From NCBI RefSeq assembly GCF_950023065.1, contig NC_088677.1, positions 69,961,469 to 70,025,468 of the forward strand: DNA of 64,000 nt, given 5' to 3'. Shown piece after piece: positions 39,201 through 49,874 of this stretch. Within the stretch, counting starts at the first letter, position 1; each line of letters starts with the position of its first letter. The stretch comes from Planococcus citri (taxonomy: Eukaryota; Arthropoda; Insecta; Hemiptera; Pseudococcidae). Position numbers and translations under genes: made by a program. The notes below the pieces were generated by a model, which was not told the DNA's origin, did no database searches, and worked only from the letters and a program-made list of their open reading frames with translations.

Positions 39201-40453
39201 ATACCAATTATTGAAAATTGGTCAATGAAAAAAAATTCTTCTATAGCATGGCTGTAGAAGAGAAAACTCATGATGCAATTTTAATATCATTTCTGTGTAT
39301 GTGTGTCTCATTTACAATTCCACTTAAAATATGCGCTATGAACAAAATGGCTCAAGTGGTCCATTTTACTACCCTTCTTTTTAATGTCTCATTTTCATTC
39401 ATTCTGCTCAGAATGTATGTCTGAGGCTGATGAAAACAAATCATGGGTGGTATCCAACCACCAAAAAAATGATGTCCCTGTATAAATGGCATGGAATTCA
39501 TCACATTTTCTCCAAAGGTAGCTCTAATGTATTTTCTATGCTGATGAGTCATTTTACATACTATACAGGTCCATTTCCCTACCTTTTATTCCATATTATT
39601 ATTCATTATTGCATTCTACAAATTCCTAATCTTAGTGATCACTCTCAACTATAAAATGTTTGTGATGGATTACTAGCAGAGGTGTCTATTTTCATACAAA
39701 ATCATATCATCTTTGCTATAATACATCGAGTGTAGATCATTCAATACAATTTCAATGCTTACAAATGGATCTGAAATCAGTGAAATCCATCATAAAACCT
39801 TTAGATTTAAGTAATTAATTAATGACACATAATTATGTAGATAACCATGTAATTGGTTAGAGACATATTAAATGAACGCAAAAAAAAATCTCCTGTAAAC
39901 TTAAGTGCAAACATATGTTAATTTTGACAGAATGCAAACATTCTTCTGTATCTTAATCTTAAAATTGCACTTTTATGGTTGAACAGTTTTCTGAAGATGT
40001 CAATTTTCTCTCTATTTAGTATTTATATTTTGGTTGCATAATACAATTATAACTAGGCACCAATGTTACATCCAGCAATTAAATTGGCCTTTTCAATTTG
40101 AGGTAGCTCAGCCATTTCATTACACCATTTCTCTGATCTGTGGTAGCAGTAGCAATAAAAATCGCTGTTTTCATGTGGCTCAGCCATTCCATATTCATCA
40201 TTTGTCATCATTATCATTAGGTATTTACACTGTACAGTTTGCCAGTTTGATAGTAATTACTTAGGTTCTTCTGAGACATGAGATAAGACAAATCATATGC
40301 ATTATGCGAATATGAAAATCATGAAGTATAGATAAATCAGAAAACATATATGTATGGTGAGTTGTTGAAACTGGAATGATAAAAAAAAACACAGAACAAC
40401 CCGGTGAGCTTACACAGTACACAATGCCTCTCAGCTCACTTAAGTTATTAGGT

Positions 40454-40487
<34 letters not shown>

Positions 40488-43213
40488 AAAAAAATAACCA
40501 AAATAGTAACCAATGTAATATTGTTGAAAATAATTTCAGTATTAATACTGTTGTAACAACTTTATCTGTACTTCATCTGTCCATCTGTCCAAAAATTTGT
40601 ATTGGTAGAGAACAGTATTACCTCTTCTCCAAAGTAGTAACTGTCCAGTGGCAGACATGGTTGCTGCGGATCCTCAAAAAAAATTATTCGAATCACGGAT
40701 CACAGATCTTGGTGAGAAATATAATTTGGATCGCTTGGCTGTTCTGAGTCAGATTTTTTCTGTCTCCTTTATCAAATTTTTAACCACATCCAGCAGAAGC
40801 TAGTGATCAATACAATCCTGATTAATCATAACCCAGTCCAATTTGTAGTCTGGGTGTGAGACTGTAGTTGTAATTGCAAATCTTACTACATAGTGAGTGA
40901 AATCCATTTCCAGAAACTTTTTGAATTAAAATAACTTCTTTTCAACAATTAATTTGTTTTAATTATCTATAACATCTGAAAGTTTGATGTGAATAGAATG
41001 AATAGTTGGTAAAAAGGTACCATAGTAGACATCATTTTTGCCTTGAAATAAGCCTATAGCTGTGCTGATGGGCTCTATCACACTCTGATACAGTGGCATG
41101 TACATTTAGTTACTTAGGTTGCCACATTGCAGACCACGGAATGTTTGCTTTACCCATGAATTGATCGTGTTTCGGCTTTATTTGGAGGAACTGAGGTTGA
41201 GTCAGCATTTCAACAAAATCAGTGCTGGCAATTGGGTTCAATGTAAGGCAGCCTCATGGGAGGTGTCTCAATCAGGTTGTTTCATTTGCAGACAAATCAG
41301 CAATACTATGGTGTTCAACAGCAACTTCAGGTTCATTCTGATCATCATATACAGTGTAAACTTCAATGCTATCATCATGGGAATACCCATACCCTTACAC
41401 TCTTACAGTTTTGAAATTACCATAGGTACCTGATACCTATACCTGTTAGATCTAGTCTTGTTCTCTTCTTATAACTTCCATGTTTGGAATTCCTATAAAT
41501 GAAAAACAATTATAACACCGTATTAATTATTTAATTGATTGAATTAATGATACAGAAATATTAAATGAATGATAATTAATTAAAGTAACTATGTATTACA
41601 TACTGCTGAAGGAGTTGAAAGTGATCCATAGGTTGGGTGGGTTACCATTAATGTCAGAATGATAAGAGGGCTTGGTGATTGAATACAATAAATTATATAA
41701 TATTTAATCTCAGCCCAAAACCTCTAGTTTCAGCACATTAGGCCATTATTCTGCCTAAAGTCCATTCTGTGAATGATTATTAATCAACTCATCACCTTAC
41801 TCAATTATTAATTAATCAATATCTTTTAATCTTTGCAATTACTAAACACTAAGTTGCATGCATGGCACAAGGTACAGTGTAAATAATCACGGTGCAGGAT
41901 GCAACTACAAGTGAATATCTTTGAGCCTATCTCAATTATTGTGATATTGTGATCAACTTCTCAGATTTTGAAAAAACTTCTGGATTATCTACAAATGTTG
42001 ACAGTTGATTTTCTTTCAAATCAGGCTGATGTATGGTGGTACAAGATCAAGAGCAATGATATTTTGTGTTTTCTTCAATTTTTGAATAATTTTTCAATAT
42101 TCTTTTTTTTACTGTTAGAGAACTTTGAGCAATTATCATTAATTTCATGATCATTTGGTTTCCTTGCTCATCTATTGCTACATATGTAAATGTATGGTTT
42201 AAAGGAAGGAGATGTTTAGTTTTCTAATTTTGGTCTTATGCCTGACAGGGGCTCTTATTGTACAAAGACTGTACAATTAATTATGCAAGTAGGTATTGAT
42301 AAATGCTGACCAAAGATTTGAAATTTCACATAAATGTATTAAGATAGCTTAAAATTTCACTTTCATTGTTATTTTCTATCATTTCTAACTTTGGTTTACT
42401 TCTTGCTTAGGGCGCTGGAGTGGGATCACATCGCTCATCGCAAAGCATTAAGGTACTTACTTTTTTCTTGCTTTTTTTTCAATTATCATTCATGTTTTGA
42501 GTTCTCTCATATACCTAATTGAGGACCATAGGTATGCCAGATAATAATATCGAGTGCGGTCTAAATTAATGTCTTGTGTTTTTTTCTTGCAGAGTCGCGG
42601 ATCTTCATCATACCTTGTACCTGAAAGGATCTCAATTCAGACGTAAGTTATTATCATATTCTACTATATTTGTATGCTTATTATCATCTTCGTGTGTATA
42701 ATTGAATGAATTGGGGTTCAAAGGAAATCACTTTGTTTGTTTTATTCAAGATGCAACGTTGGAGATCCTGTGTTAGTTGTTTGGGATGAGATCCAGAGGA
42801 ACTATACGATTTTACAGAATTCAAACACCCATTACTTCTTGCATCCTTCTTCGATCGATAAACTTGGTTTAAGACCAGCTTCAGGTAATGATAATTAATT
42901 ATCCTCTTAATTTGATTCTTCTGCTTATTGCAAGTTTTTGAATAAAATAGTTACAACTGAGTTATTATATTTTCAGATGGATCTCCTAGAAAACTGTATT
43001 GCCCAGCTGAAGTCGTTGAAAAAGAATACTGCGCTCCTAAGAAGGTAAATGACAGTCTATTTCATTTCTAGTGCAGTAATGCACCATTTCCATTCAATTG
43101 TGAATTTAACAAACGATAATTTTCCACAGACAACCAATCGATACAACCTAAAAGAAGGAGAACGATTTTACCGTGTCAAAGTTCGACCTTTGGCTACTGA
43201 AAGAACCTTGTAA
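28491..43213 (+). CDS. RB1CC1: RB1CC1/FIP200 autophagy scaffold, 5'-incomplete, 19 exons
   Basis: FIP200 (metazoan counterpart of yeast Atg11/Atg17) is the cytosolic scaffold of the ULK1-ATG13 complex that starts autophagosome formation. Exons: 28491-28658, 32462-32588, 32761-32965, 33078-33248, 35811-35995, 36078-36264, 36354-36533, 36632-36937, 37458-37652, 37745-38026, 38112-38279, 38346-38485, 38578-38700, 38790-38886, 42411-42452, 42593-42642, 42751-42884, 42977-43044 and 43130-43213. All junctions keep frame and yield about 969 residues. Family landmarks in order are 'LLQHQGFSAALANLDD', 'SLLEWISAKDPE', 'FSAVSEVVRRRSY', 'LFPGLKDMPSNFATQSPPIF', then coiled coil, then the C-terminal Claw domain. 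All introns are GT-AG except the GC-AG intron after 38,886. The first exon enters in phase 1, so the N-terminal ubiquitin-like part lies upstream and was not found. The coiled coil is much shorter than in the human protein (about 1,590 residues in total). Confidence 0.93.
28659..32461 (+). other. RB1CC1 intron 1 (3.8 kb) with repeats
   Basis: GT-AG intron between QHQ and G. It holds runs of G/C (twelve G at 29,006-29,017), a diverged duplicated segment ('gtgacctatcaaaatgg' near 29,365 and 'gtgacctgtcaaaatga' near 29,677) and the tandem block at about 30,780-31,330. No other gene is seen in it. Confidence 0.7.
30780..31330. repeat. Degenerate tandem repeat, period about 170-177 bp
   Basis: The landmarks 'tgtaaaatgatgtctgaa', 'ggcaccctcccc' and 'atctgaat.gggttcaaaa..tgaaa' recur in order, with 'atgatgtctgaa'-like cores near 30,862, 31,032 and 31,209. 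There are roughly three units inside RB1CC1 intron 1. The 92- to 97-codon frames over it are repeat-derived. Confidence 0.7.
33249..35810 (+). other. RB1CC1 intron 4 (2.6 kb)
   Basis: GT-AG intron. Its 3' half (about 34,800-35,670) is the CTTGCTTTTT/GCCAAAAATT short-period repeat, and the 131-codon open frame there is a by-product. No other gene is seen. Confidence 0.7.
34800..35670. repeat. Degenerate short-period repeat (GCCAAAAATT family), copy 2
   Basis: Phrases of the type 'cgcttttttgccaaaaatt' and 'ctaaaattg.caaaaagtc' recur about every 55-65 bp. It is the same family and strand as 24,860-25,445. It resembles a decayed satellite spread by replication slippage or transposition. Confidence 0.65.
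35811..36937 (+). CDS. RB1CC1: RB1CC1 exons 5-8 (end of N-terminal scaffold and Ser-rich linker)
   Basis: Exons 35811-35995, 36078-36264, 36354-36533 and 36632-36937 are separated by short introns of 82-98 bp. They contain 'ILPDLIAAHRDTLRAM', 'FSAVSEVVRRRSYSQAFLM', 'LFPGLKDMPSNFATQSPPIF' and 'LCEDDLKQLCQHLPDLEECV', each with an obvious counterpart in vertebrate FIP200 in the same order. Exon 8 then becomes Ser/Asp/Lys-rich ('VVMSSSSNAS'), a likely disordered linker before the coiled coil. Phases match throughout, for example AA/G at 35,995 to 36,078. Confidence 0.93.
36938..37457 (+). other. RB1CC1 intron 8 carrying a dispersed repeat
   Basis: GT-AG intron. At about 37,125-37,390 it contains the second copy of the dispersed repeat seen at 20,930-21,230 (landmarks 'aaaattgggtctct', 'ctaccccatgagcctt', 'ttgagcaaa' and 'gaatgactgagagatgccctt') with a poly(A) tract at about 37,325-37,343. 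Confidence 0.65.
37458..38886 (+). CDS. RB1CC1: RB1CC1 exons 9-14 (coiled coil and Ser/Thr-rich linker)
   Basis: Exons 37458-37652, 37745-38026, 38112-38279, 38346-38485, 38578-38700 and 38790-38886 encode a highly charged, Glu/Lys/Gln-rich coiled coil (for example 'QQKAQIIKEITEELTIKHKK') followed by 'SCSSTSLTSTSSSPDMQQG'. In vertebrates this part links the scaffold to the Claw domain. Exon 10 has two in-frame donors 6 bp apart (GAG/gtacgg at 38,020 and CGG/gtaaga at 38,026); the second matches the consensus better. Exon 14 ends AAAAAG/GCAAGT, a GC donor with otherwise perfect consensus. Confidence 0.88.
38887..42410 (+). other. RB1CC1 intron 14: 3.5 kb, GC-AG, CpG-poor
   Basis: The donor is GCAAGT and the acceptor 'tacttcttgcttag'. 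By eye I count 18 CpG in 3.5 kb, with many TG and CA, whereas flanking regions such as 27,200-27,900 have dozens per kb. A long poly(A) run lies at about 40,457-40,485. No gene is supported in it. If the GC donor is not used, the frame runs on to a stop at 39,042 and adds about 51 mostly hydrophobic residues. Confidence 0.75.
42411..43213 (+). CDS. RB1CC1: RB1CC1 exons 15-19 (C-terminal Claw domain)
   Basis: Exons 42411-42452 (a 42-bp microexon encoding GAGVGSHRSSQSIK), 42593-42642, 42751-42884, 42977-43044 and 43130-43213, with TAA at 43,211-43,213. They encode the ATG11-type Claw domain: 'CNVGDPVLVVWDEIQRNYTI', 'HYFLHPSSIDKLGLRP', 'EVVEKEYCAPKK' and 'RYNLKEGERFYRVKVRPL'. In vertebrates this domain binds FIR motifs of cargo receptors such as p62 and CCPG1. 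It is complete here and ends, as in other animals, shortly after the FYRVK strand. Confidence 0.95.
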
Positions 43214-44405
43214 AATGGACTCGCCGTTTAATCAGAACAGCAACAGACTTGACCGCATTATCTGTGATGAGTGCACGAGTTTCTGTTGAGAAAAATTTCA
43301 AAAAAAACCAACAATTCAGTAACAAAACCAACGCGTCTTTTGGTGGCTCCCTTTGTTTAAATTATTTTCTCATCGATACACAATAATCTATAATAACAAA
43401 CACAATATACCCCCTTTTTTTTTATCAATTTAAGATGTGAATATGAAGATTCTTTTTTCTTTTTTTTTTTATATAAATACGTAGTCATTTTTCGCTTAAA
43501 TGTAGCCATATTTTGGCGTATTTTTTTTTGGTTTTCAATTTTGATTTAGCTTTCGCGTTTAATTTACCTTTTTTTCACTAAAACTCGCGTTTTCTTTTCC
43601 TTTTTTTTTGTCTCTGTATAAGCGAATAGATTTAAGACGTAGTTTTTAATAATTTAGAGTTTACATTCCTACGAAGTTTGTGTGTTTTTACGTTATGTCA
43701 TATAATATAATACGTGTACCTTTTTTTTTTCGTTTTTTTGACCTGTGTGTTTGTGTAATTATACAATAAGTACTGAACTAGGATTTAGAGCTACGAGGGT
43801 TTTAGAGGCTTTGGCGAAACATATTTTATCAAGGACTGCCAAGCTAATTGTGTCTTTCTTGGGGGATAATTTTTGTTTTCAGCTGCTGTGAACGAGCAGT
43901 TGTAAAATTTTTTTACGTATTTTTACTCGTCGTCGTACTATAGCCATTTGTTCGTGCCCTTTTCCTTTTTTACGTTTGCTTAGAATTAAGTTTTGTCGTC
44001 TGTGTGTGTGGACGTTTATAAAAATTTTGATACGTTTTTTGCACTTTACAATATTAAGTATCTTAAAAAAAACTAATTCCTTGATAAAACAATATGTTTA
44101 ACCGCGTCTTCTTGTATTTTTTCTTTTGCTATACGCATACGCTTATGTATAATGAGTCGCTGTACGTGTTTTGGATTATTATTTTTTTTTCTCTTTTGTT
44201 TCTTCATTATATTTATAGCGTAGGTATCCTAGTTCGTATTGTTTTTTTTTTCTCATTTGACATTATTCTATCGTATATAGATGTTTGATTACTATATTCC
44301 TATTTTAAATTTTTGCTCTTGATCTTTTAAAATTTGGTTCACTGTGTAGAGAATTTTATATATGTTGAGAATTGTATAGTACAAAATAAATATACTTTTT
44401 CAGTT
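43214..44405 (+). other. RB1CC1: RB1CC1 3' UTR with polyadenylation signal
   Basis: T-rich sequence follows the stop codon. An AATAAA lies at 44,385-44,390, followed by T-rich sequence, so the transcript probably ends near 44,405. There is no earlier strong AATAAA in this stretch. The UTR is about 1.2 kb. Confidence 0.6.
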
Positions 44406-44753
44406 TGTTTGAAAGCGTTTCGGTGTTTTTGAAATTGTATGAATTGAATTCCTAGGTAATAATAAGTGACCTCCACTCGGCGTAAAAGCTCATCGAAATG
44501 AATAAATGGCGTGTAAATCGATATCAGCAACCTCAAATTAGCCTTAAACCTTTTTAAAATGAAATCACGATATCAAAATCATAATCAGCGACATCAAATT
44601 AGTAAAAATACTCTGATTTTTAAAAAAAGCTCAGTCTCAAAAACTGAATTCTCGATGAAAAAAATTGAAAAAACCTCAATTGAAAAAAAACGTGGTAGCA
44701 GCGTTATCTATATTACGAAAGGTGAAACAACTACAAATTTCGAAATTTACATT

Positions 44754-44881
44754 GCAGCGCTTCAGGCGGTGAAAACGAGAAGTTCTTTTGTTAGTCCACT
44801 TTTGGATATAGAAAAGGGTATTTTATATTCATTTTTCCCTATAACAATAGAAGTTCCTGCTATTGCCGCCTGAAGCGCTGC
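44754..44881. repeat. 128-bp element bounded by 16-bp perfect inverted repeats
   Basis: GCAGCGCTTCAGGCGG at 44,754-44,769 is the exact reverse complement of CCGCCTGAAGCGCTGC at 44,866-44,881. The match extends imperfectly outward. The interior is AT-rich. No target duplication is evident, so it may be a miniature transposon or a structured regulatory or terminator element downstream of RB1CC1. Confidence 0.7.
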
Positions 44882-45359
44882 ATCGTTTTATTTCCAAAAT
44901 TTGTTCTCTTTTTAAGCGGTTGGTTTACTATTCACATTACAGATAGCGCCACAGTCGTGTCTTTAGAATTGAGAATTGAATATTAATTTTTTTTCGAGCT
45001 TTAGGATGAATTTCAAGGTGTACGAACTGTCGTCGGTGGGGTTTTCGAACACGGAGAATTCATTACCGGTGTTAGTTTTACCCAAAAGTTCAAAGATTCT
45101 CAGAAAATTGAGCTTTTTATTCAATAAGTCTAGTATAGAATACATAAAATGAATGGCATATATAATTCGTAATCAGCGATGTTCCATTAGTAATCATCGA
45201 CCCCTCGTATAGTTAATTAGCGTTTAATTGAGAAATTTTGAAAATTGCCCCAGTAGTGAAATTTCTGCTCGATGTACATAATTATAAAAAATGTTAAAAA
45301 AGCTCAACTAAATTGAGGTACCAATTTCCGAACTAAAATTGCCATCAAAATTCATTGAA

Positions 45360-46440
45360 ACACCCCACATTTCGAATACATTTTTTACCTTGAGAGTATG
45401 CAACTTTTTCGACACTATCAAATATTTTCATTTTTCCTCCTAAATAAAACGACCAAAAAAGTAATGATGAAGAAGGGAAGGAGGAAGATATGATTAACTA
45501 CATACAAAACAGTGCTGCCAGCCCAATAACCTCAAAAATCCGTATTTTTCATGAAAAAGGAAATCCGTACATTTCCGTACGCTAAAAAAAACCAAAAATA
45601 TCATGTTTCTTGATTTTGAACTCGTGTGAAACTGATCTTTTAGACATGAAAAATTGAAATCAGACATAATTGTTTGAAAACCTTTCGTTATGTGTGATTA
45701 ATGCTGATTATTTCAAAAGAAGGAAGGTAAAATTACTGCTCGAGCGAAGCGAGAGCGAAAATTTTTTGAAAATATGGTTCCAAAAACCAAAAAAACGTCC
45801 ATTTTTGCATGTTTTAGAGGGTAAAAATCGAGAAATCCGTACATTTCCGTATTTTTTGGCAAATCCGTACGTTTTTCCGTACATGCAATCCGTACATCTC
45901 AAAATTCCGTACAAATCCGGACTTTTCCGTACGTCTGGCAGCACTGATACAAAATAATATTCAAAAATCATCACGAACTAGGCGCGTATTATTTAACGAT
46001 AATTTTTCTCTTGAAAAATTAGTCAAAAATCTCCACGTTTCGAATAAATTTTGCACCTTGAAAGTAGGCAACCTCTTTGACATTCACAAAATATTTTCAC
46101 GTTTTTCTTCATTTTAGAGCGCTCGACGACTGTAAAATAGTATGTAATTTTGGGTTAAATCCACACCACTGGGTTCGGATTTTCAATTTTTATCAGTCAG
46201 GGGTGCCAATTTCCCGCATTAAAAATTACTTTAATTGAAAAAATAATCAAAGCATTGAAAAACTCCACGTTTCGAGTAATTTTTCCGCCTTATGAATAGG
46301 CATTTAGGCAACTTCATTGACAAGATCATTTTCCCCCCTTAAAATAATTGAAAAACTCCACGTTTCGAGTAACTTTTACGCCTTGTAAGTAGGCAACTAG
46401 TTCGACATATTCAAATATTTTATTATTCTCAACTTTGGAG
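45360..46440. repeat. Four scattered copies of a TTTCGA...AGTAGGCAAC repeat
   Basis: The phrase 'ccacgtttcgaataa.ttttgcaccttgaaagtaggcaac...ttcgacat' followed by 'caaatattttcatttttc' occurs in the same order near 45,366, 46,031, 46,263 and 46,355. It is preceded in at least two cases by 'ggtgccaatttcc'. The hAT-type MITE at 45,510 separates the first copy from the others. Confidence 0.6.
45510..45946. mobile_element. hAT-type MITE, 437 bp, with perfect 8-bp target duplication
   Basis: The element begins CAGTGCTGCCAG and ends with its exact complement CTGGCAGCACTG. ATACAAAA flanks it directly on both sides (45,502-45,509 and 45,947-45,954). The CAGTG...-type ends and 8-bp duplication are those of hAT transposons. 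Inside, the motif TCCGTAC (or TCCGTAT) is repeated several times near each end, mostly in one orientation (about three copies near 45,541-45,575 and about eight at 45,835-45,930), resembling hAT subterminal transposase-binding repeats. It encodes no transposase. Confidence 0.92.
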
Positions 46441-48865
46441 CCGCTGCCCGCTGAGTTCAATTTACTCTGATCAGTAATACCAACTTACCAGTAAGAGCAC
46501 AATTCCACATCCAATTTTTTCGGAAATAAGTGTTTAAAATTTGTGTTTTTTTTTCGGAAAAGATTTTTGTATCGATTTATTTTCACTGATATCGATCGTA
46601 CAGTGTATAATTTAAATAATTATTAGCAATGCGTTATTCGATCGTTAATAACTTGCTGTAAAAAGATGGATCAATAAAATCAAACACCACACAATTATAA
46701 TTCATTAAATTAGCAGCAAAGAACGAAAAAAAAATTATTACAAATGCTAATTCTATGAAGCGAAGGTACTTTTGATCGATCTGGGCTAAAAAAAAAAACA
46801 CGTCGGCCGCATGACGTGAAAAACCATGATCGATCATTACAAAAAAGTTGAAAGTTTAAATTATAGCTTAGGTACAATGAATATTGAACAATGAACACCA
46901 AGTATATCAACAATAATTACACAAAAATTATCGATCATTACAAAAAAAAATAAATAAAATGATTAAGTAATTATAGTTCACAATATTGAACACCAAATAC
47001 ATACATCAACAATAATTTACACAACAAACAAACAATCAGAAATTCTTATTGCTAATATTGCTTTACCTTAATTCTATATAATATTCAATTCAGGCATCTC
47101 AATTGAATTTTTAAAAAAAGAATTTAAGGAACATTTTTCATCAAAAAAATGACTAAAAAAGATCGGAGCCTTAATATTATCGATTTCTAGGTGTTTTGAC
47201 CCAATATCAACACAATTATTTTATTTGCTATATAAAATTGAAAACAAAAACAAAGCAATCACAAACACCGAAAGGGCAAAAGTTCTCCAAAGTTTATACC
47301 AATTCAAAAAATGAATAACTCAACACTACCATTATATTTTTGATTCAGAAGTTGATTCTTTGGCCTTGGCACGTTTAGAATTCGAACAGTAACTAATTTT
47401 TTGTAGAATTCAGTTTTAAACAAGAAAAGGAAATTAGTCCCTTTGAGTATATAATATTACATGATAAATATTATATACTCAAAGATTAGTCCCAACAAAG
47501 CGAAGGAGAAAATTTTCAAAAATTCAATAATCGAAAAATCGAATAGCATTTTTTTTTAGACAAGTCGATTTTGGGAGTCCTTATTGACATTTCCTAAATT
47601 CAATCAGTAATTTTTTAATAAGTTCAGAAAAGAAAATGTTTATAATTCAAAAAAATATGTAAGATGACTTTTGATGTAAAAAATTCATTTTTTTCAGCTG
47701 TGACATTTTTTTCAAATTGGAACAATAATTTTTCAGAAATTTAAATTCCAGAACAGAAAATAAAATTGACCGGAGCGAAGCGAGGCAAAAGCTTTGAAAA
47801 ACGTGGGGTGGGATTCGAGATGCAAAACAACGTTATTTTAAGTCAAGTCAAAAATCTCACTTACAAGTACTTAAAAATGACCTAAAAAGTAAATAAATGA
47901 TGCACGTGCGAAGCGAGGGTAAAAGTTTTTGAAAATTCATCAGTCTCGTTTGTAAAAAAGAAAGGATTCAGACGTACATATTTAACGTTGAAAATATATT
48001 TTTCAAATTTTCACTACCTATCAATTCCGATAAGATTATGAAACTTAAAAAAAATTGATGAAATAAAAAAAATCACTATTTTGCTGCATTTTTTTCCCAA
48101 TTTTACGCAATTTTTTCTCTTTTTTATAGGTACCTACAATAATTTTTTTCAAGACGAGGAAAAATCATAAAAATAAGGACCTAAAAAGGACTTTCTGAGA
48201 AAAAAGGACTTTTAAGGACCATGATTGAAAAAAAGGACCAATTGAGATGGCTGAATATTCGTACGATTTTTCACTGTTCAGTTCGGTAGTTTCATTCGAA
48301 GTAGGTATATGTTGATGGAATGGAAATACCAGGAAAATACGTACACCAATCAACTTCCATACAAACGTGCTACAGTACACTAGGTTACCAATGAGCAATT
48401 CAGCGATAGGATGTTTGCTGTTAACAATTAGGAACGATTTTTCAAACTTTCTTCATCATCAATGTCGCTATTTGGAAGTACTAACTCGCTTGAAATGATG
48501 TTCCTTGAGTCTCTTCTGCAAGGAAAGCATCGATGAATACCTCAAAAGCAAAAAGAAAAAACAACAACAACAACATTAAAATAAAAAGATGTCACCATAT
48601 CCAAAACTGTTCAAATGATCGAAGCAATATCAGCGAATTCTCCAATTAATTTCTGCGAACGTGAAGTGAAGCACTTCTCAAGATTAAAGCTACGGTTTCA
48701 CTCGGAACACTGAAAATCTACGAACCAAGAGCTGCAAAAAAGGACAAAAGAGAATACAAATCAGACATCATTTTGTTATTCACACATTGAAAGATTTAGC
48801 AGCAGATAGTTGACGTAATTTTAAAAAATTCATCGAGTATCGATGAGAGTAGATAATAAGTACTA
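45955..48865. other. No gene seen; dispersed GCGAAGCGAG motifs
   Basis: Low-complexity AT-rich sequence without a supported gene. A motif of about 30 bp, 'gagcgaagcgaggcaaaa.tttt.gaaaa', recurs near 47,494, 47,771 and 47,906, and also inside the hAT-type MITE near 45,741. A hairpin insertion lies at 47,442-47,484. Confidence 0.5.
47433..47493. repeat. 43-bp hairpin flanked by 9-bp direct repeats
   Basis: Perfect 18-bp arms (CTTTGAGTATATAATATT at 47,441-47,458 and its complement at 47,467-47,484) enclose an 8-base loop. ATTAGTCCC stands directly on both sides (47,433-47,441 and 47,485-47,493). This looks either like a tiny transposon-like insertion or like the result of a templated replication or repair error. 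Confidence 0.75.
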
Positions 48866-49040
48866 CAGGTTCGGTGAAGTATCTGCTCGTAAACAGACGT
48901 GTTTTGCGTGTTGTGCTCTCTAACGTTAAGGTTATTCGGTTTTACAATAGTGTTATCAATTGTGGGATAAATCACAAACAAGTGCGAACAGTGTTAGTGT
49001 TTGTATTCGCATTCGTACATACAAGTACGTATAACCAGCC

Positions 49041-49694
49041 ATGGATGAAGAATTTATGCAGAAATTTAATAGCTTAATCGAGTCTGTCAATACAATTAAA
49101 ACTACAGTATCAAATTCGGACTTAAAAATGGATTCAGTGTTGTCTCAGGTAGCCGATATCAAACAAGAAAATCTGGAGTTAAAGGATAAGATGGAAAAAC
49201 TTTCGTCGGAAAACCAAGATTTACACAGGCGAGTAACTGACTTAGAACAATATAGTCGTAAAGAAAACATTATAATTAATGGCATCCCATCTAATAAAGA
49301 AGAAAATATTACGAGCATGGTTATACAAGTAGCTGAAGCTTTAAATGTGCCGTTATGCGATTATGATATCAGTGTTGCACATCGCCTGCCATGTAGCCAC
49401 GGGAAAATACCACCTATTATTGCTAGACTGAATAATCGCTCGAAAAAATCGCTGCTGATAAGGAATTCTAAACGAATGAGGCTGAATGGTGCAGCATTAA
49501 ACCTTGATCCAGCTGTTCCAATATTTATCAACGAACATTTAACCACCACCACCATGTCTTTATTTCGCAAAGCCCTCGACCTAAAGAAAGAAGGTATCAT
49601 CACACAGGCTTGGGTAATAGAAGGAAAGGTGTACATCCGTGAGGAAGAAGATGGCATAGCTCGAAAAATCAACGACGAATCCGAGCTTACTTAG
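49041..49694 (+). CDS. LINE ORF1 protein (coiled coil plus FP25K-like domain)
   Basis: 217 residues from ATG to TAG. Residues about 1-85 form a heptad-rich coiled coil ending in 'DLHRRVTDLEQYSRKENIII'. This is followed by the conserved 'NGIP', 'VAHRLP' and 'PIIARLNNRSKKSLLI' segments of the nucleic-acid-binding ORF1 family shared by several LINE clades and related to the baculovirus FP protein fold. After the TAG the same frame stays open for another 59 codons to 49,872-49,874 (second TAG), giving a basic tail with 'NRRGRGSNSRNRSGR'. The first TAG may therefore be a later mutation or a read-through stop. The product would coat LINE RNA. Confidence 0.85.
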   Translation: MDEEFMQKFNSLIESVNTIKTTVSNSDLKMDSVLSQVADIKQENLELKDKMEKLSSENQDLHRRVTDLEQYSRKENIIINGIPSNKEENITSMVIQVAEALNVPLCDYDISVAHRLPCSHGKIPPIIARLNNRSKKSLLIRNSKRMRLNGAALNLDPAVPIFINEHLTTTTMSLFRKALDLKKEGIITQAWVIEGKVYIREEEDGIARKINDESELT

Positions 49695-49874
49695 GAAGTA
49701 ATCCAAAATCAAGATAATCACTCAGAAAAGTCAGAGGGGTCATCGTCTCAAAAGGAACCAGCTGCAGCAAAGAAACAACCTAGAAGAGAAGTCAAAACCC
49801 TATCCCAGCTTGGACAACGTGTTTCAAACAGAAGAGGGAGGGGTAGCAACTCTAGGAACAGGTCGGGCAGATAG

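Noticed and set aside
49361..49672. 103-codon minus-strand frame
   Set aside because: It lies antisense within the LINE ORF1, which has clear family signatures on the plus strand.
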